Position numbers and translations under genes: made by a program. Source: Lentisphaera marina (GTDB lineage Bacteria; Verrucomicrobiota; Lentisphaeria; Lentisphaerales; Lentisphaeraceae). From it: a stretch of DNA of 64,000 nucleotides. The stretch covers positions 1,116,001 through 1,180,000 of the forward strand of contig NZ_JAQZZL010000001.1 of NCBI RefSeq assembly GCF_028745505.1. The letters run 5' to 3'. This document shows positions 54,430 to 63,909 of the stretch, piece after piece. Under the pieces are notes generated by a model. That model made no database searches. It saw only the letters and a program-made list of their open reading frames with translations, and had not been told where the DNA came from. Each line of letters starts with the position of its first letter. Within the stretch, counting starts at the first letter, position 1.

Positions 54430-55311
54430 TTAATAGGGGGCGGCTTTTACTTCGTTTATTGCTGAGTATATGAAGAAACCGCTGCCAGCCATAGTTAGGA
54501 GAAAGAGGAAAATCAAAACACCAAGAATGATTTTGCCGTTCTTATCTAATGTTCTATGAGCTTCGTATCCACCGGGACAGACTAATATCCAATAATAGTA
54601 CCTAAGCATGACAAAGAGAGCAATTAAGGTGGCAAAAGCACCTACGCTCCAGTGGGCTGCAAAAGCAATACCGCCAATGATAATGACAAATTGTTGAAGG
54701 TAACGCCAACCTGACATGCCGAGATTGTGGAGTCGTCTAACTTGTAAGACGATACCAACGATGAAAGATATAATACCTAAGGCGATAATCACGGCACCTT
54801 TCGCTCCCGTGAATTGTGCGTAAGGGTCGGATGCATCGATGGCATCAGAGCCAGTAATAGCGTAGGAAATTCCCTGGGTGATTATACCAAAAATAAAGGC
54901 GTAGAGCCAGTATTTTCCGCGGCCAAGACCACCAAAATCTTCATCGTCAGGTAAGTCATTGGTCGATGCCTTTGGGGCGGCGTAGGCATTTCTACCTTTT
55001 TTTACCTTACTTTTGAGCTTCTTGCCCGTTTGCACATTGATTTCACATGTGAGACAAATGATTTTCCCCACGTCTAAGTGTTCGCCACATGAGGGGCAAT
55101 CGAGACCATCGGGATGATCAATTTCAACTTGTGTGGGTTTGCGAGCTAAGCGAAGTTTAGCTGTTTCGGAGATAGCTTCCTTGTCTTCCTGGATCTCACG
55201 AGCTTCCAAGGGCTTTTCTTCGGGCACTTCTTCTTCAGAAGGTATATCCAATTTAGCTGCCTTGGGATCAGAGCCCATTTTTTGTAGTCGTCCACTCGAC
55301 GATGTTTCCAT
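54430..55311 (-). CDS. DUF805 membrane protein with zinc ribbon
   Basis: This 293-residue protein has a charged N-terminus, a zinc ribbon (LDCPSCGEHLDVGKIICLTC near residue 75) and then four membrane helices of the DUF805 fold. Typical DUF805 features are GRGKYWLYAFIFG and VRRLHNLGMSGWRYL. Function unknown. A small lipoprotein gene lies 40 bases upstream in the same direction. Confidence 0.88.
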   Translation of the reverse strand: METSSSGRLQKMGSDPKAAKLDIPSEEEVPEEKPLEAREIQEDKEAISETAKLRLARKPTQVEIDHPDGLDCPSCGEHLDVGKIICLTCEINVQTGKKLKSKVKKGRNAYAAPKASTNDLPDDEDFGGLGRGKYWLYAFIFGIITQGISYAITGSDAIDASDPYAQFTGAKGAVIIALGIISFIVGIVLQVRRLHNLGMSGWRYLQQFVIIIGGIAFAAHWSVGAFATLIALFVMLRYYYWILVCPGGYEAHRTLDKNGKIILGVLIFLFLLTMAGSGFFIYSAINEVKAAPY

Positions 55312-55351
55312 TAAGTCCTCCTACGACTGTATGGTAATTGAAAGTGATTTT

Positions 55352-55513
55352 TTATAGATCTAGACCGCCGTTGGAAGGTTTTGTTGATTTCTCTGGGGCG
55401 TTTTTTTGCGTTTTTACTTCAGAGGTCTCTTTTTTGGTATCGCTTTCTGTTTTTGCGGTACTCGCACAAGAAGCGAATATGCAAATAAAGAGCAATGCAA
55501 GTAGCTGTTTCAT
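55352..55513 (-). CDS. 53-residue lipoprotein
   Basis: This small gene encodes MKQLLALLFICIFASCAS followed by a Lys/Thr/Glu-rich tail ending in NGGLDL. The lipobox FASC is clear and AAAGGA lies upstream of the ATG. It is probably co-transcribed with the DUF805 gene. It resembles small surface lipoproteins with a disordered tail; function unknown. Confidence 0.75.
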   Translation of the reverse strand: MKQLLALLFICIFASCASTAKTESDTKKETSEVKTQKNAPEKSTKPSNGGLDL

Positions 55514-55579
55514 CACAAAAGGGTCCTTTTAAGATATAAAAATTTAGTTGATAAATTTACGATCCATTTTATGAGAATG

Positions 55580-55611
55580 CAAAAGGCCGGAAATAAATTT
55601 CCGGCCTTTTA
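55580..55611 (-). terminator. Terminator of the isomerase/oxidoreductase operon
   Basis: The stem AAAAGGCCGGAAA / TTTCCGGCCTTTT lies 27 bases after the isomerase stop and has T runs in both directions. Confidence 0.9.
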
Positions 55612-55637
55612 TCAAGAGTAATGATTTAAGGATCTAA

Positions 55638-56675
55638 TTAGTCGTCAGATCCCATGCCATCCTCAAATGAACCCTCAGCAATTGGGAATACCAAGTGCTC
55701 AGCAGCATATTGGATTGCATTGGCACTCGTTGCATCGAGGTCACGGTAAGCTGATTCCGCTTCTGTAACTAAGGGAGCAGTCTCAGTGCCCATGATGCTG
55801 CAATAGCGTTCTACATAACCGAGATCGATCATGAGTTCAGTGAAACGCATCATGTTCATGTCGCCAGTTGGAATATCGCAGAATTGCATAGCACGCTTGC
55901 GCCAATCACCCGTCATTGAACGTAGGTTAATGCCAGGGCGTACGAAGAAGTTTTTAATCGCTACGGCATAGATGCGGTCGCCAACTTTGCGGAAGCGAGT
56001 TTCAAAGTCTTCACCTTCCCAGCAGTGAGATGGGTCAGCAGTGACGCCTAAGCATTTGTCGCCATCACAAGCTTTTACGAGCTCGATGAAGTCGTCGGCA
56101 CAGAGTGCTGCTGAGTTTGGATGGATTTCATGGCAAAGGTAGATGCCAAGTTCGTTAGCTTTAGCGCGGATTTTAGCTGTTTTATCTGCAAAGCGTTGGT
56201 TACCTTCTTTGATGAGGTCGTACTCTGGGCCAGAGAAGAAACCGAATGGGTAACCCGTTGCCATTTCAAAGCCGTGAGAAATACCCCAGAACATTGGGAT
56301 GATTTTTACATTGAGCTCAGCCATGAGATCGAGGAAGTTAAGGATGTATTGTTCAGCCCAAGCTTCAATTTCTTCAGGAGACTTTTCCCAAACACTCTTA
56401 GGAAGAAAAGGACGGATAGTTTTTGAGCCTGTCCAAGCCGTCGTGTGTACCCAAAAAGGGCAGTGGCAAGAAATGCCATCGAGCTTCATTCCGTGTTTAT
56501 CAAAAACGGCTTTGATTTCTGCAACTGACATAAAGCCATCGCCACTTTCGATGTGATAATTGGATGGTTCTGCACCTGCAGCACCAGATTCTTTAGCAAA
56601 AATCACGAATTCTTCTAGGGATTTGGCACCGTGTTGAGCACCTTCAATACTGGCGTGAAAAACTGTTTTAGCCAT
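55638..56675 (-). CDS. Sugar phosphate isomerase/epimerase, TIM-barrel
   Basis: This 345-residue protein is of the xylose-isomerase-like TIM-barrel (AP endonuclease 2) family. Candidate metal ligands are in LCHEIHPNSAAL, GVTADPSHCWEGED and VAIKNFFV. Such proteins act on sugars or inositols, often with Gfo/Idh/MocA oxidoreductases, as here. GGAG precedes the start. The substrate is not determined. Confidence 0.88.
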   Translation of the reverse strand: MAKTVFHASIEGAQHGAKSLEEFVIFAKESGAAGAEPSNYHIESGDGFMSVAEIKAVFDKHGMKLDGISCHCPFWVHTTAWTGSKTIRPFLPKSVWEKSPEEIEAWAEQYILNFLDLMAELNVKIIPMFWGISHGFEMATGYPFGFFSGPEYDLIKEGNQRFADKTAKIRAKANELGIYLCHEIHPNSAALCADDFIELVKACDGDKCLGVTADPSHCWEGEDFETRFRKVGDRIYAVAIKNFFVRPGINLRSMTGDWRKRAMQFCDIPTGDMNMMRFTELMIDLGYVERYCSIMGTETAPLVTEAESAYRDLDATSANAIQYAAEHLVFPIAEGSFEDGMGSDD

Positions 56676-56692
56676 GGTTTTCTCCTCTTAGT

Positions 56693-57835
56693 TTAAATTG
56701 CAGTCCATGCTGCGTTATTTTTAGAACTACCCACAACGGCATCGATAAATTTCATGCCACGTACACCATCGGAAATTGTTGGGTAGTCAAATTTGATTTC
56801 TTTATTACCATCTTGGAATTCGCGAATTTGATTGACGAAGTTCAGGTAAATATTGGCAAAGGCTTCGAGGTAGCCTTCTGGGTGACCCGCAGGTGTACGG
56901 CAAGCATTAGCAGCCGCTTCACCGAGGTAGCCCATACCAGCGCGATAGATTTGTGTGGGATCTTCAAGCCATTTTACAATCATTGTATTGGGTTCTTGCT
57001 GACGCCATTCTAGGCCACCTTTCTCGCCGTAAATGCGAATGTTGAGGTTGTTTTCATCACCAACCGAAATTTGCGAAGAATGCAAAATACCTTTAGCGCC
57101 ATTATTGAAACGCAAGAGTACATTGGCGTCATCATCCAAGAGACGACCATCAACGAATGCGGTTATGTCTGCAGCGAGTTCTTTGATGTGTAAGCCAGTG
57201 ATGTATTCGGCAAGGTTTTCGGCGTGGGTACCAATGTCGCCTACGCAACCAGCGGCACCACTTTTTGTGGGGTCAGTACGCCAAGCAGCTTGTTTTTGCT
57301 CAGAGTCTTCAACTTTAGTTGCAAGCCAGCCCTGTGGGTATTCCACAACAACTTTGCGGATTTCGCCGAGTTTGCCCTCGGCAATCATTTCTTTGGCTTG
57401 CTTTACGAGTGGGTAACCCGTGTAATTGTGAGTCAGTCCGTAGAGAAGTCCCGTTTTTGCTACAATGCCTTCAAGTTCGATTGCTTGTTCTGTGTTGAAG
57501 CAAGCAGGCTTATCGGAAAGCACGTGGAAGCCGTTTTCGAGTGCCATTTTTGCTGGAGCGAAGTGCATGTGATTTGGTGTGACAATTGCCACAAAATCCA
57601 TTCTTTCACCTTCTGGTAGAGTCTTCTCTGTGAGGATCATTTCTTCGTAATTGGCGTAGCAGCGTTCTTCTGGAAGGAAAAAGTCTTGTCCAGAGAGTTT
57701 TGATTTTTCAGGAGTGGAACTAAAAGCACCACAGACGAGTTCGATTTGTTGATCAATGGCAGCTGCAATTCTGTGTACGGCACCAATAAATGCACCGCGA
57801 CCACCGCCGACCATGCCCATGCGAATTTTTCTCAT
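56693..57835 (-). CDS. Gfo/Idh/MocA-family oxidoreductase
   Basis: This 380-residue NAD(P)-dependent sugar dehydrogenase starts at the ATG at 57835 with GGAG. The Rossmann motif is GMVGGGRGAFIGAVHR. The EKP-type catalytic motif is SDKPACFN, and CVGDIGTHAENLAEYI carries the Asp and His of the active site. It is co-transcribed with the TIM-barrel isomerase and divergent from a PAS-AraC regulator, so I infer a sugar or inositol breakdown unit. Confidence 0.93.
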   Translation of the reverse strand: MRKIRMGMVGGGRGAFIGAVHRIAAAIDQQIELVCGAFSSTPEKSKLSGQDFFLPEERCYANYEEMILTEKTLPEGERMDFVAIVTPNHMHFAPAKMALENGFHVLSDKPACFNTEQAIELEGIVAKTGLLYGLTHNYTGYPLVKQAKEMIAEGKLGEIRKVVVEYPQGWLATKVEDSEQKQAAWRTDPTKSGAAGCVGDIGTHAENLAEYITGLHIKELAADITAFVDGRLLDDDANVLLRFNNGAKGILHSSQISVGDENNLNIRIYGEKGGLEWRQQEPNTMIVKWLEDPTQIYRAGMGYLGEAAANACRTPAGHPEGYLEAFANIYLNFVNQIREFQDGNKEIKFDYPTISDGVRGMKFIDAVVGSSKNNAAWTAI

Positions 57836-57977
57836 GTATTTCTCCTCAGTTAAGTTTTTGGAATGATACAAGCATAAGGCTTGTGGAGCTAATCTTATTG
57901 TTTTAATGAGGCATTCTTTTGTAATATCTCGACAAATGGCTATGTTTTTTATACGTGAGATTTTAATCAGAGGCATT

Positions 57978-58700
57978 ATGAGCGATTTTTGGGCAGAAGT
58001 GAAGTTAGATGAATCAATTAAAATTTTATTGAATAACTTGCCGGGTGTACAGGTTTTTGTAAAAGACTTGCATGGGCGATTTACTCATGTTAATGAAGAG
58101 GCTTTGCAGGCTTATGGTGCCAGCAAACTAGAAGATATTTTAGGGAAGACGGATCACGAAGTATTTGGTGCGAAATTGGCTGAGAATTACGTTAAATCAG
58201 ATGCCGATTTATTTAGAGAGAAGCAGCCACAAACCAATATTATTGAATTGGTGCGCAATCGCTATGGTCGTGTGGAGTGGGTAGTGACGACCAAAATTCC
58301 TTTGTTTAATCACGGTGGTGAGATAATGGGTTTGATGGGGACGAGTCAGAATTTTGGACGTGCGCAAAAAAACTTACAGCCCTATTTAGACATAGCACCT
58401 GGTGTCGAATACATGGAAAATAATTACATGAAAAGTTTTTCTGTTGAAAAATGTGCAGACTTATCTCACCTCTCGGTGCGTCAGTTTGAGCGAAAATTCA
58501 AAAAGACTTTTCTAACAAGTCCACAGGATTACATCATGAAAACACGAATTCAGCACGCTTGTAATTATTTGCTGAAATCGAAGATGGGAATTGCGGAAGT
58601 CGCATTAAAAGTTGGCTTTTATGATCAGAGTGTGTTTACTCGCCAGTTCAAAAAACAGCAGGGCTTAACACCCGGGGCTTATCGCAAAAAATTCACCTAA
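57978..58700 (+). CDS. AraC-family regulator with PAS sensor domain
   Basis: This 240-residue protein has a PAS domain over about residues 15-125 (GVQVFVKDLHGRFTHVNEEA, then GKTDHEVFG) and an AraC-type double helix-turn-helix at the C-terminus (SHLSVRQFERKFKKTF; VALKVGFYDQSVFTRQFKKQ). The ATG at 57978 has AGAGG at good spacing; earlier in-frame starts lack one. It is divergent from the sugar oxidoreductase operon and probably regulates it. Confidence 0.9.
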   Translation: MSDFWAEVKLDESIKILLNNLPGVQVFVKDLHGRFTHVNEEALQAYGASKLEDILGKTDHEVFGAKLAENYVKSDADLFREKQPQTNIIELVRNRYGRVEWVVTTKIPLFNHGGEIMGLMGTSQNFGRAQKNLQPYLDIAPGVEYMENNYMKSFSVEKCADLSHLSVRQFERKFKKTFLTSPQDYIMKTRIQHACNYLLKSKMGIAEVALKVGFYDQSVFTRQFKKQQGLTPGAYRKKFT

Positions 58701-58809
58701 GGCTTGATTAAGAAGGGTGCCTTTTATTCGCCCTTTTTTGAAATCATGCTATTATACGCGACAAAATTTCAACTTTCGCGGACTCCGCAAAAACTTTAGG
58801 CACAGGATT

Positions 58810-60372
58810 ATGCACGACGTACAAATATTTGATACCACTCTCAGAGATGGTCAGCAGGGCAAGGGGATTTCTTTCACCGTAGAAGACAAGGTGAAGATTG
58901 CGAAGCTTTTGGATGAAAATGGAGTGAGTTATATTGAAGGTGGTTGGCCCGGAGCTAGCCCCAAAGTTGAAGCCTTTTTTGAAGAGATTAAAAATGTTGA
59001 GCTCAAGAACGCGAAGATGGTGGCCTTTGGCTCCACAAGACGTGCGAGCAATACTGCTGAAGACGATGTGTTTTTAAATAAGATAGTTGATTCGGGTGCC
59101 CCCGTTGCTTGTATCTTTGGTAAGAGTTGGGATTTGCACGTCCATGAAGCCTTGAAGATAAGTTTAGAAGAAAATTTGGATGTGATCGAGAGCTCGATTG
59201 CCTTCCTTAAAAAATCTGGCTTAGAAGTCTTTTTTGATGCCGAGCACTTTTTTGATGGTTACAAGCGCAATCCAGAATATGCAGTCAAATGCTTACAGGC
59301 TGCTGAAGCAGGTGGTGCGGAAGTTTTGGTACTCTGTGATACAAATGGCGGAACTCTCCCTTTTGAACTTTCAGAAATCCTCGAAGAGATCAAACCACAA
59401 TTGAAGACGCCTTTGGGAATTCACGCGCATAATGATTGTGAGTTGGCTGTAGCGAATTCTTTAACAGCCGTCAAGCATGGCGCGGTTCAAGTTCAGGGAA
59501 CCATAAATGGTTTCGGTGAACGCTGTGGTAACGCTAATTTATGTTCAATCATTCCCTCGCTTAAATTGAAGATGGGAATTGAAGTAGTTAGTGATGAGCA
59601 ATTGCAGGCTTTAACGTCCTTATCTCATCACGTTTATGAAATTGCCAATTTATCGCCTGTTGATAGTCAAGCTTATGTGGGGAATAATGCCTTCGCACAC
59701 AAGGGTGGTGTTCACGTTTCCGCTATTTTAAAGAATCCAGAAACTTATGAGCATATTCGTCCTGAATTGGTGGGCAATAAGCAGGAAGTGACGGTTTCGG
59801 ATCAAAGCGGTTTATCGAATTTAATCTATAAAGCCGAGAAATTTGGTATAGAGATTAACCCCAAGGACCCCAATATAAAATCACTTGTGCAGCGCACCAA
59901 AGAATTGGAGAAGATGGGTTTCACTTTTGAAGAGGGTGAAGCCAGTTTTGAACTATTAATGCGCCGTAAGCTCGGTTTGTTTGATCGCTCTTTTGAGCTT
60001 TTGGGTTTCCGTGTCATTGATGAAAAACGCGGGCATGATGAAGATGTGATTGTCGAAGCAACTGTAAAAGTCAATGTAAAAGGAACTGTTTACCATACGG
60101 CAGCAGAGGGTGAAGGGCCTGTAGATGCTCTGAATAAAGCTCTGCGCAAAGTGCTTGAGGTTCATTTTCCACAATTGAGTACCGTTTTTCTTAACGACTA
60201 TAAAGTTCGTGTCTTAAACTCTGAAAAGGGTACTTCATCAAATGTTCGCGTCTTGATCGAAAGTACAGATGGTAAGAAAAATTGGGGCACAGTTGGTGTA
60301 TCAGCTAACCTGATTGAAGCTACTTGGAAGGCGCTTATTGATGCAATTGAATATAAGTTATTGAAAGGTTGA
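58810..60372 (+). CDS. cimA: Citramalate synthase
   Basis: This 520-residue HMGL-family enzyme makes citramalate from pyruvate and acetyl-CoA, the entry to isoleucine without threonine. Motifs are FDTTLRDGQQGKGISFTVED at the start, GIHAHNDCELAVANS with the metal-binding HxH, and GTINGFGERCGNANL. A C-terminal LeuA-type allosteric domain (about residues 395-515) allows isoleucine feedback. The length fits the long CimA type rather than isopropylmalate synthase. The ATG at 58810 has CAGGA upstream. Confidence 0.93.
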   Translation: MHDVQIFDTTLRDGQQGKGISFTVEDKVKIAKLLDENGVSYIEGGWPGASPKVEAFFEEIKNVELKNAKMVAFGSTRRASNTAEDDVFLNKIVDSGAPVACIFGKSWDLHVHEALKISLEENLDVIESSIAFLKKSGLEVFFDAEHFFDGYKRNPEYAVKCLQAAEAGGAEVLVLCDTNGGTLPFELSEILEEIKPQLKTPLGIHAHNDCELAVANSLTAVKHGAVQVQGTINGFGERCGNANLCSIIPSLKLKMGIEVVSDEQLQALTSLSHHVYEIANLSPVDSQAYVGNNAFAHKGGVHVSAILKNPETYEHIRPELVGNKQEVTVSDQSGLSNLIYKAEKFGIEINPKDPNIKSLVQRTKELEKMGFTFEEGEASFELLMRRKLGLFDRSFELLGFRVIDEKRGHDEDVIVEATVKVNVKGTVYHTAAEGEGPVDALNKALRKVLEVHFPQLSTVFLNDYKVRVLNSEKGTSSNVRVLIESTDGKKNWGTVGVSANLIEATWKALIDAIEYKLLKG

Positions 60373-60424
60373 TAGCTGTCTAAATTACGTTAAAATCTTT
60401 AATAGATTTTAATTTTGAGCAATA

Positions 60425-60456
60425 AAAAAAGCAGGCCATGATGGTCTGCTTTTTTA
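60425..60456 (+). terminator. Terminator of cimA
   Basis: The stem GCAGGCCA / TGGTCTGC, with A residues before it and T residues after, lies about 55 bases after the cimA stop. It can serve both strands. Confidence 0.88.
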
Positions 60457-60481
60457 TACTTAAATTTGATTATCTAGGAAC

Positions 60482-60904
60482 TTAGAAAGGGCAATCCTCT
60501 GGATCGTTGATATCATCAAAGTTTGGCATATCGCTCACGGGAGGGCGCGAATTGTTGAGGTCAGCCATGTCATTAGATGGCTGCTGAAAAGCTGGTGGAG
60601 CTTGTTGCTGAAAGTTTTGAGCTTGAGGAGCTTGCTGCTGGAAGTTTTGCGCCTGTGGAGCTTGTTGTTGGTATCCACCGCCCTGGTTTTGGGTAGGCTC
60701 CCAAGTGTCAATTGTTAGACTATGAGTCTGGCCATACTGACTGGGCTGGCGTCTCTTGTTCATGTTGAGGTTGACATAACCTTTTGCGTTGAGGTTATTC
60801 ATTAGTGTTTCGAGGTCTTGTTTGTTAAAGGAGATACGGTGAAATGCACCGAAATTACCATTAACTTCCTTGGCACCGCCGACGTAAATTTTTTCGTTAG
60901 ACAT
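60482..60904 (-). CDS. Possible unconventional ssDNA-binding protein with SSB-like tail
   Basis: This 140-residue protein starts at an ATG with GGAGG. The N-terminal 70 residues are a compact, strand-rich domain (KIYVGGAKEVNGNFGAFHRI; SLTIDTWEP). A Gln/Pro/Ala-rich linker repeats QQQAPQAQNF. The end is acidic and stops in DDINDPEDCPF, like the SSB tip that binds repair proteins. The N-domain does not match the classic SSB fold by eye. I infer ssDNA binding from the architecture only. Confidence 0.6.
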   Translation of the reverse strand: MSNEKIYVGGAKEVNGNFGAFHRISFNKQDLETLMNNLNAKGYVNLNMNKRRQPSQYGQTHSLTIDTWEPTQNQGGGYQQQAPQAQNFQQQAPQAQNFQQQAPPAFQQPSNDMADLNNSRPPVSDMPNFDDINDPEDCPF

Positions 60905-61109
60905 GTTATGATCCTCCAAGTGGTTTTGATCGTTTTCTCTTGTCAGTAATGAATGGAGCTTATCCAAATTTGCTTATTATGATAAGGGTTGCATTTCAAT
61001 GCTTCAAGTCGACATGAGTGCTAGTTGGCAAATTTATGGGGCAGTAAAAGTGAATTTGTGAGAGAAAGGATTTTTTGAAAAAAAATCAGCAAATTAATCG
61101 TCTAAAAGT

Positions 61110-61763
61110 TTAATCTAAGGCGCGTCTTAATTGCGTGATTAAATGATCGCAAAGATCAGTTTTTGTCGATGCAGGAATTGAGTTTCCCTCGGGGTCGATG
61201 ATGTAGGTCTGATGGGCTTCGCCATCCATTTCATCGAGATTGTTGGCGACAATGAGTTCGGCATTTGAAGCTTTCAGGGAATTGAGAGCAATTTCATGGA
61301 GCTCTTCACGGCTGAGGCCAACTTGAAGTTTAAACTTCACCAAAAATGATTTGGGTGTGGCTAGTCTGATTTTGTCCACTAATTTTTCAGTGGGAATGAG
61401 GGGGATGTTGAAGCCATCTTTGGAGCTTTTTTTACCTTGGTAAACATCTGAAGACTGAAAATCAGAAACGGCAGATGAGTGTAGAATGGCATCGAATTGA
61501 CTTAAATCAGTTTTTTCGAGTAAATCTTTTAGATCATCATAATAAAAAAACTGTTGGACATTCATTTCAGTCCAATCAGAGGTCTGAAATTTGGCGCGTC
61601 CCGGTCCCATGAAGAGAGTGACTTTACAGCCTTGTTCTTTAAAGGACCGAGCAATGCGTAGGCCAGTTTCGCCAGAAAAAACGGAGGTTAGAACCCTGAC
61701 GCGATCAACTGCAGTCCAAGTTGGGCCTGCAGTGACGAGAATGTGTTTTCCGGCGAGACTCAT
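61110..61763 (-). CDS. DFP/CoaB-like phosphopantothenoylcysteine synthase domain protein
   Basis: This 217-residue stand-alone CoaB-type domain has KHILVTAGPTWTAVDRVRVL at the start (nucleotide loop), HSSAVSDFQ, and LVKFKLQVG then AELIVANNLD. CoaB joins cysteine to 4'-phosphopantothenate in CoA synthesis. The CoaC decarboxylase half is absent, so either it is encoded elsewhere or this homologue has another role. It follows argG by no more than one base. Confidence 0.85.
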   Translation of the reverse strand: MSLAGKHILVTAGPTWTAVDRVRVLTSVFSGETGLRIARSFKEQGCKVTLFMGPGRAKFQTSDWTEMNVQQFFYYDDLKDLLEKTDLSQFDAILHSSAVSDFQSSDVYQGKKSSKDGFNIPLIPTEKLVDKIRLATPKSFLVKFKLQVGLSREELHEIALNSLKASNAELIVANNLDEMDGEAHQTYIIDPEGNSIPASTKTDLCDHLITQLRRALD

Positions 61764-62999
61764 TTAGCAGTCGTCGAATTGACCAGCTTTTGCGAGGGCC
61801 GCAGTTTCTACAGAAATGATGTCCGCATAACCTTGGCTAGAAGCAGGGTTCAAGCCATCAGATGCTTCCATGGAACTATCTGCTTCATTATAGAGTGACG
61901 CGTAGATGTCAGTCATGCTCTGGAAGAAAATGTTGCCTTTATAAAGACCGAGTTTTACTTCGCCTTCTGCAGACTCAGTTAGCGTGTCAATAGCAGCGCG
62001 GGCAGCCTGAACAGTTTTGTCGTAGTAACGACCATCATATACAAGATTTGAAATGAGCTCACCCATCTGCTTGTAGAGCTTGAATGAATTGCGGTCAAGA
62101 GTCGCTTGAAGGATGTTTTCTAGACCAGCGTGGAGGAGTTCCATGCCAGGAGCTTCGTAAACACCACGAGATTTAGTACCGATGATGCGGTTCTCTAAAG
62201 CATTTTTCATCCAAATACCATTGCGACCAGCGATCTCATTGGCTTTTTCCATAGCTTGAAGTGGGCTTAATTTTTCACCATTGATTGATGTGCAGTAGCC
62301 ATGTTGGAAAGTGAGGGTGATATCTTCAATTTTGTCTGGAGCATCAGCAGGCCATACGCCCATTGTAGGCTCTACAATAAGGCAGGAAGTTTCGAGCTCT
62401 TCGAGGTCTTCTGCTTCGTGAGAGAGTCCTGCGAGGTTAGCATCGGTAGAATATTTTTTCTTCATACCAATAACTGCTGGGATATCGAATTGAGCGAGGT
62501 ACTCAGCCATTTCTGTACGACCAGGGAATTGCTCGAGGAGTTCAGGGTCGCGCCAGGGAGCATAAACGCCCATTTCAGGAGCGAGAGCACGAGTGTAACG
62601 TTCGAAACGCATTTGGTCATTACCACGACCAGTTGCACCGTGGCAGAGAACGTCAACACCATGTTTTTGCATTTCGCGAATAATGCCACGAACTGTAACT
62701 GCACGTGCAATACCTGTAGTGTTCCAGTAGCCACCATCGTATGTCGCTGAAGCTTTAATTGTTTCAAAGCAGATTTCTGCCATGTCATCTTTTACATCAA
62801 CGATGTAAGTTGGTGCGCCGCAGGGCTCCATTTTGGTAACGATATCATTGATATCTTTTTCATCTGGCTGGCCGAGGTCAGCGCTGAAGCAGAGGACGTC
62901 GAGTCCTTCTTCCATAAGTCTTTTAGTAACAGTTTTTGAATCGAGACCACCTGAAACGCAGATGCCGATTTTTTTGCCTTTTAAGTCTTTGAGCAACAT
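61764..62999 (-). CDS. argG: Argininosuccinate synthase
   Basis: This 411-residue enzyme joins citrulline and aspartate with ATP in arginine synthesis. The PP-loop is GICVSGGLDSKTV, followed by YDGGYWNTTGIARA and CHGATGRGNDQMRFE, all family signatures. Length is normal. AAAGGAAT precedes the start. The downstream gene begins immediately after the stop. Confidence 0.95.
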   Translation of the reverse strand: MLLKDLKGKKIGICVSGGLDSKTVTKRLMEEGLDVLCFSADLGQPDEKDINDIVTKMEPCGAPTYIVDVKDDMAEICFETIKASATYDGGYWNTTGIARAVTVRGIIREMQKHGVDVLCHGATGRGNDQMRFERYTRALAPEMGVYAPWRDPELLEQFPGRTEMAEYLAQFDIPAVIGMKKKYSTDANLAGLSHEAEDLEELETSCLIVEPTMGVWPADAPDKIEDITLTFQHGYCTSINGEKLSPLQAMEKANEIAGRNGIWMKNALENRIIGTKSRGVYEAPGMELLHAGLENILQATLDRNSFKLYKQMGELISNLVYDGRYYDKTVQAARAAIDTLTESAEGEVKLGLYKGNIFFQSMTDIYASLYNEADSSMEASDGLNPASSQGYADIISVETAALAKAGQFDDC

Positions 63000-63139
63000 A
63001 ATAATTATTCCTTTAAAAATAGATCAATTTGTATCCGCACAATGTAATGAAAAGCAAGGGATTATCAACACCAAATCAAGACTAAATATATGAATGAAAA
63101 AAATGCTTAAGAATCCACTCTTTTTTCAGTCCTAAGGAC

Positions 63140-63766
63140 TCAGGAAAAATGTACTTGGGCAATGGTTTCAAAGTCTTCTGGGCATACGGGAATATTATTG
63201 ATAGGATGAGTCGAAAAGCGCACGCAATCTAAAGAACTTGCTTGTAGAGTAAGTTTAGGGATAGGAATTTTGAAAAAATCATTGAGTATTCCATGGAGGG
63301 GAGTTTCTAGATAAGTTCCTAGGGTAATATGCGGCGTAAAGTTTTTTGCGTTAGGGTCGAGTATGGCCTTAGTTATTTCGCTTGTTTTGGTGAGATCACG
63401 GCATGCGATGTAGGGGCAGTGGGGGAATGACTGTATTTTTTCTAAACGTATTAGAGGAGGAGCGAGTTTAAGTCTTTGGAGTTTATCGCTGTAATTCAGG
63501 AGGGATGTTAAGTTTACTTCATCTTCCTCAAGTGCGTGTTCAGTCAAAAAACCTGCAGGCGCAATGGTAAGGTGTGGTTTTTGTACGGGATGAAGTTTGA
63601 TTAAATTAGAGAGCTTTAACTGAAAGTGTTGGCACAAGTCCTGGAGGGAATCCTTATTGAATTGATACATCCAGACGACGTAACATTTACGGCCTTTGTG
63701 CCATGTTTCGAAGGGGGCAAGTTGTGCGGCTTTTAGATCCATGAGCTCTTCGTGGAGTTTTAACAA
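63140..63766 (-). CDS. 2H phosphoesterase (2'-5' RNA ligase-like)
   Basis: This 208-residue protein has the two His-x-Thr motifs of the 2H superfamily, KPHLTIAPAG near residue 65 and FTPHITLGTY near 145. Family members act on cyclic phosphates or 2'-5' RNA bonds. It is a single gene; the substrate is unknown. Confidence 0.85.
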   Translation of the reverse strand: MLKLHEELMDLKAAQLAPFETWHKGRKCYVVWMYQFNKDSLQDLCQHFQLKLSNLIKLHPVQKPHLTIAPAGFLTEHALEEDEVNLTSLLNYSDKLQRLKLAPPLIRLEKIQSFPHCPYIACRDLTKTSEITKAILDPNAKNFTPHITLGTYLETPLHGILNDFFKIPIPKLTLQASSLDCVRFSTHPINNIPVCPEDFETIAQVHFS

Positions 63767-63861
63767 TTATTCAATCTTAAGGATATTTATTAAAAGTATA
63801 GATTTATCTAAGCTTTTTTTCTGAATTCCAGTATAAAGTCAAGGTTTTTCCTTTATGCTGA

Positions 63862-63871
63862 TGTGATCACA
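63862..63871. promoter_or_regulatory. TGTGATCACA palindrome
   Basis: A perfect 10-bp palindrome lies 38 bases before the start of the last gene. It resembles the half sites of CRP boxes placed without the usual 6-base spacer, so it could be an operator for an unknown regulator. Confidence 0.35.
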
Positions 63872-63909
63872 CTATAGATTGTTTTACTTAAATCGTAGAG
63901 GGACATAGA

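Noticed and set aside
63129..63141. AGTCC/GGACT hairpin as a terminator of the 2H phosphoesterase
   Set aside because: The stem is short and is followed by A residues on the coding strand, not T.
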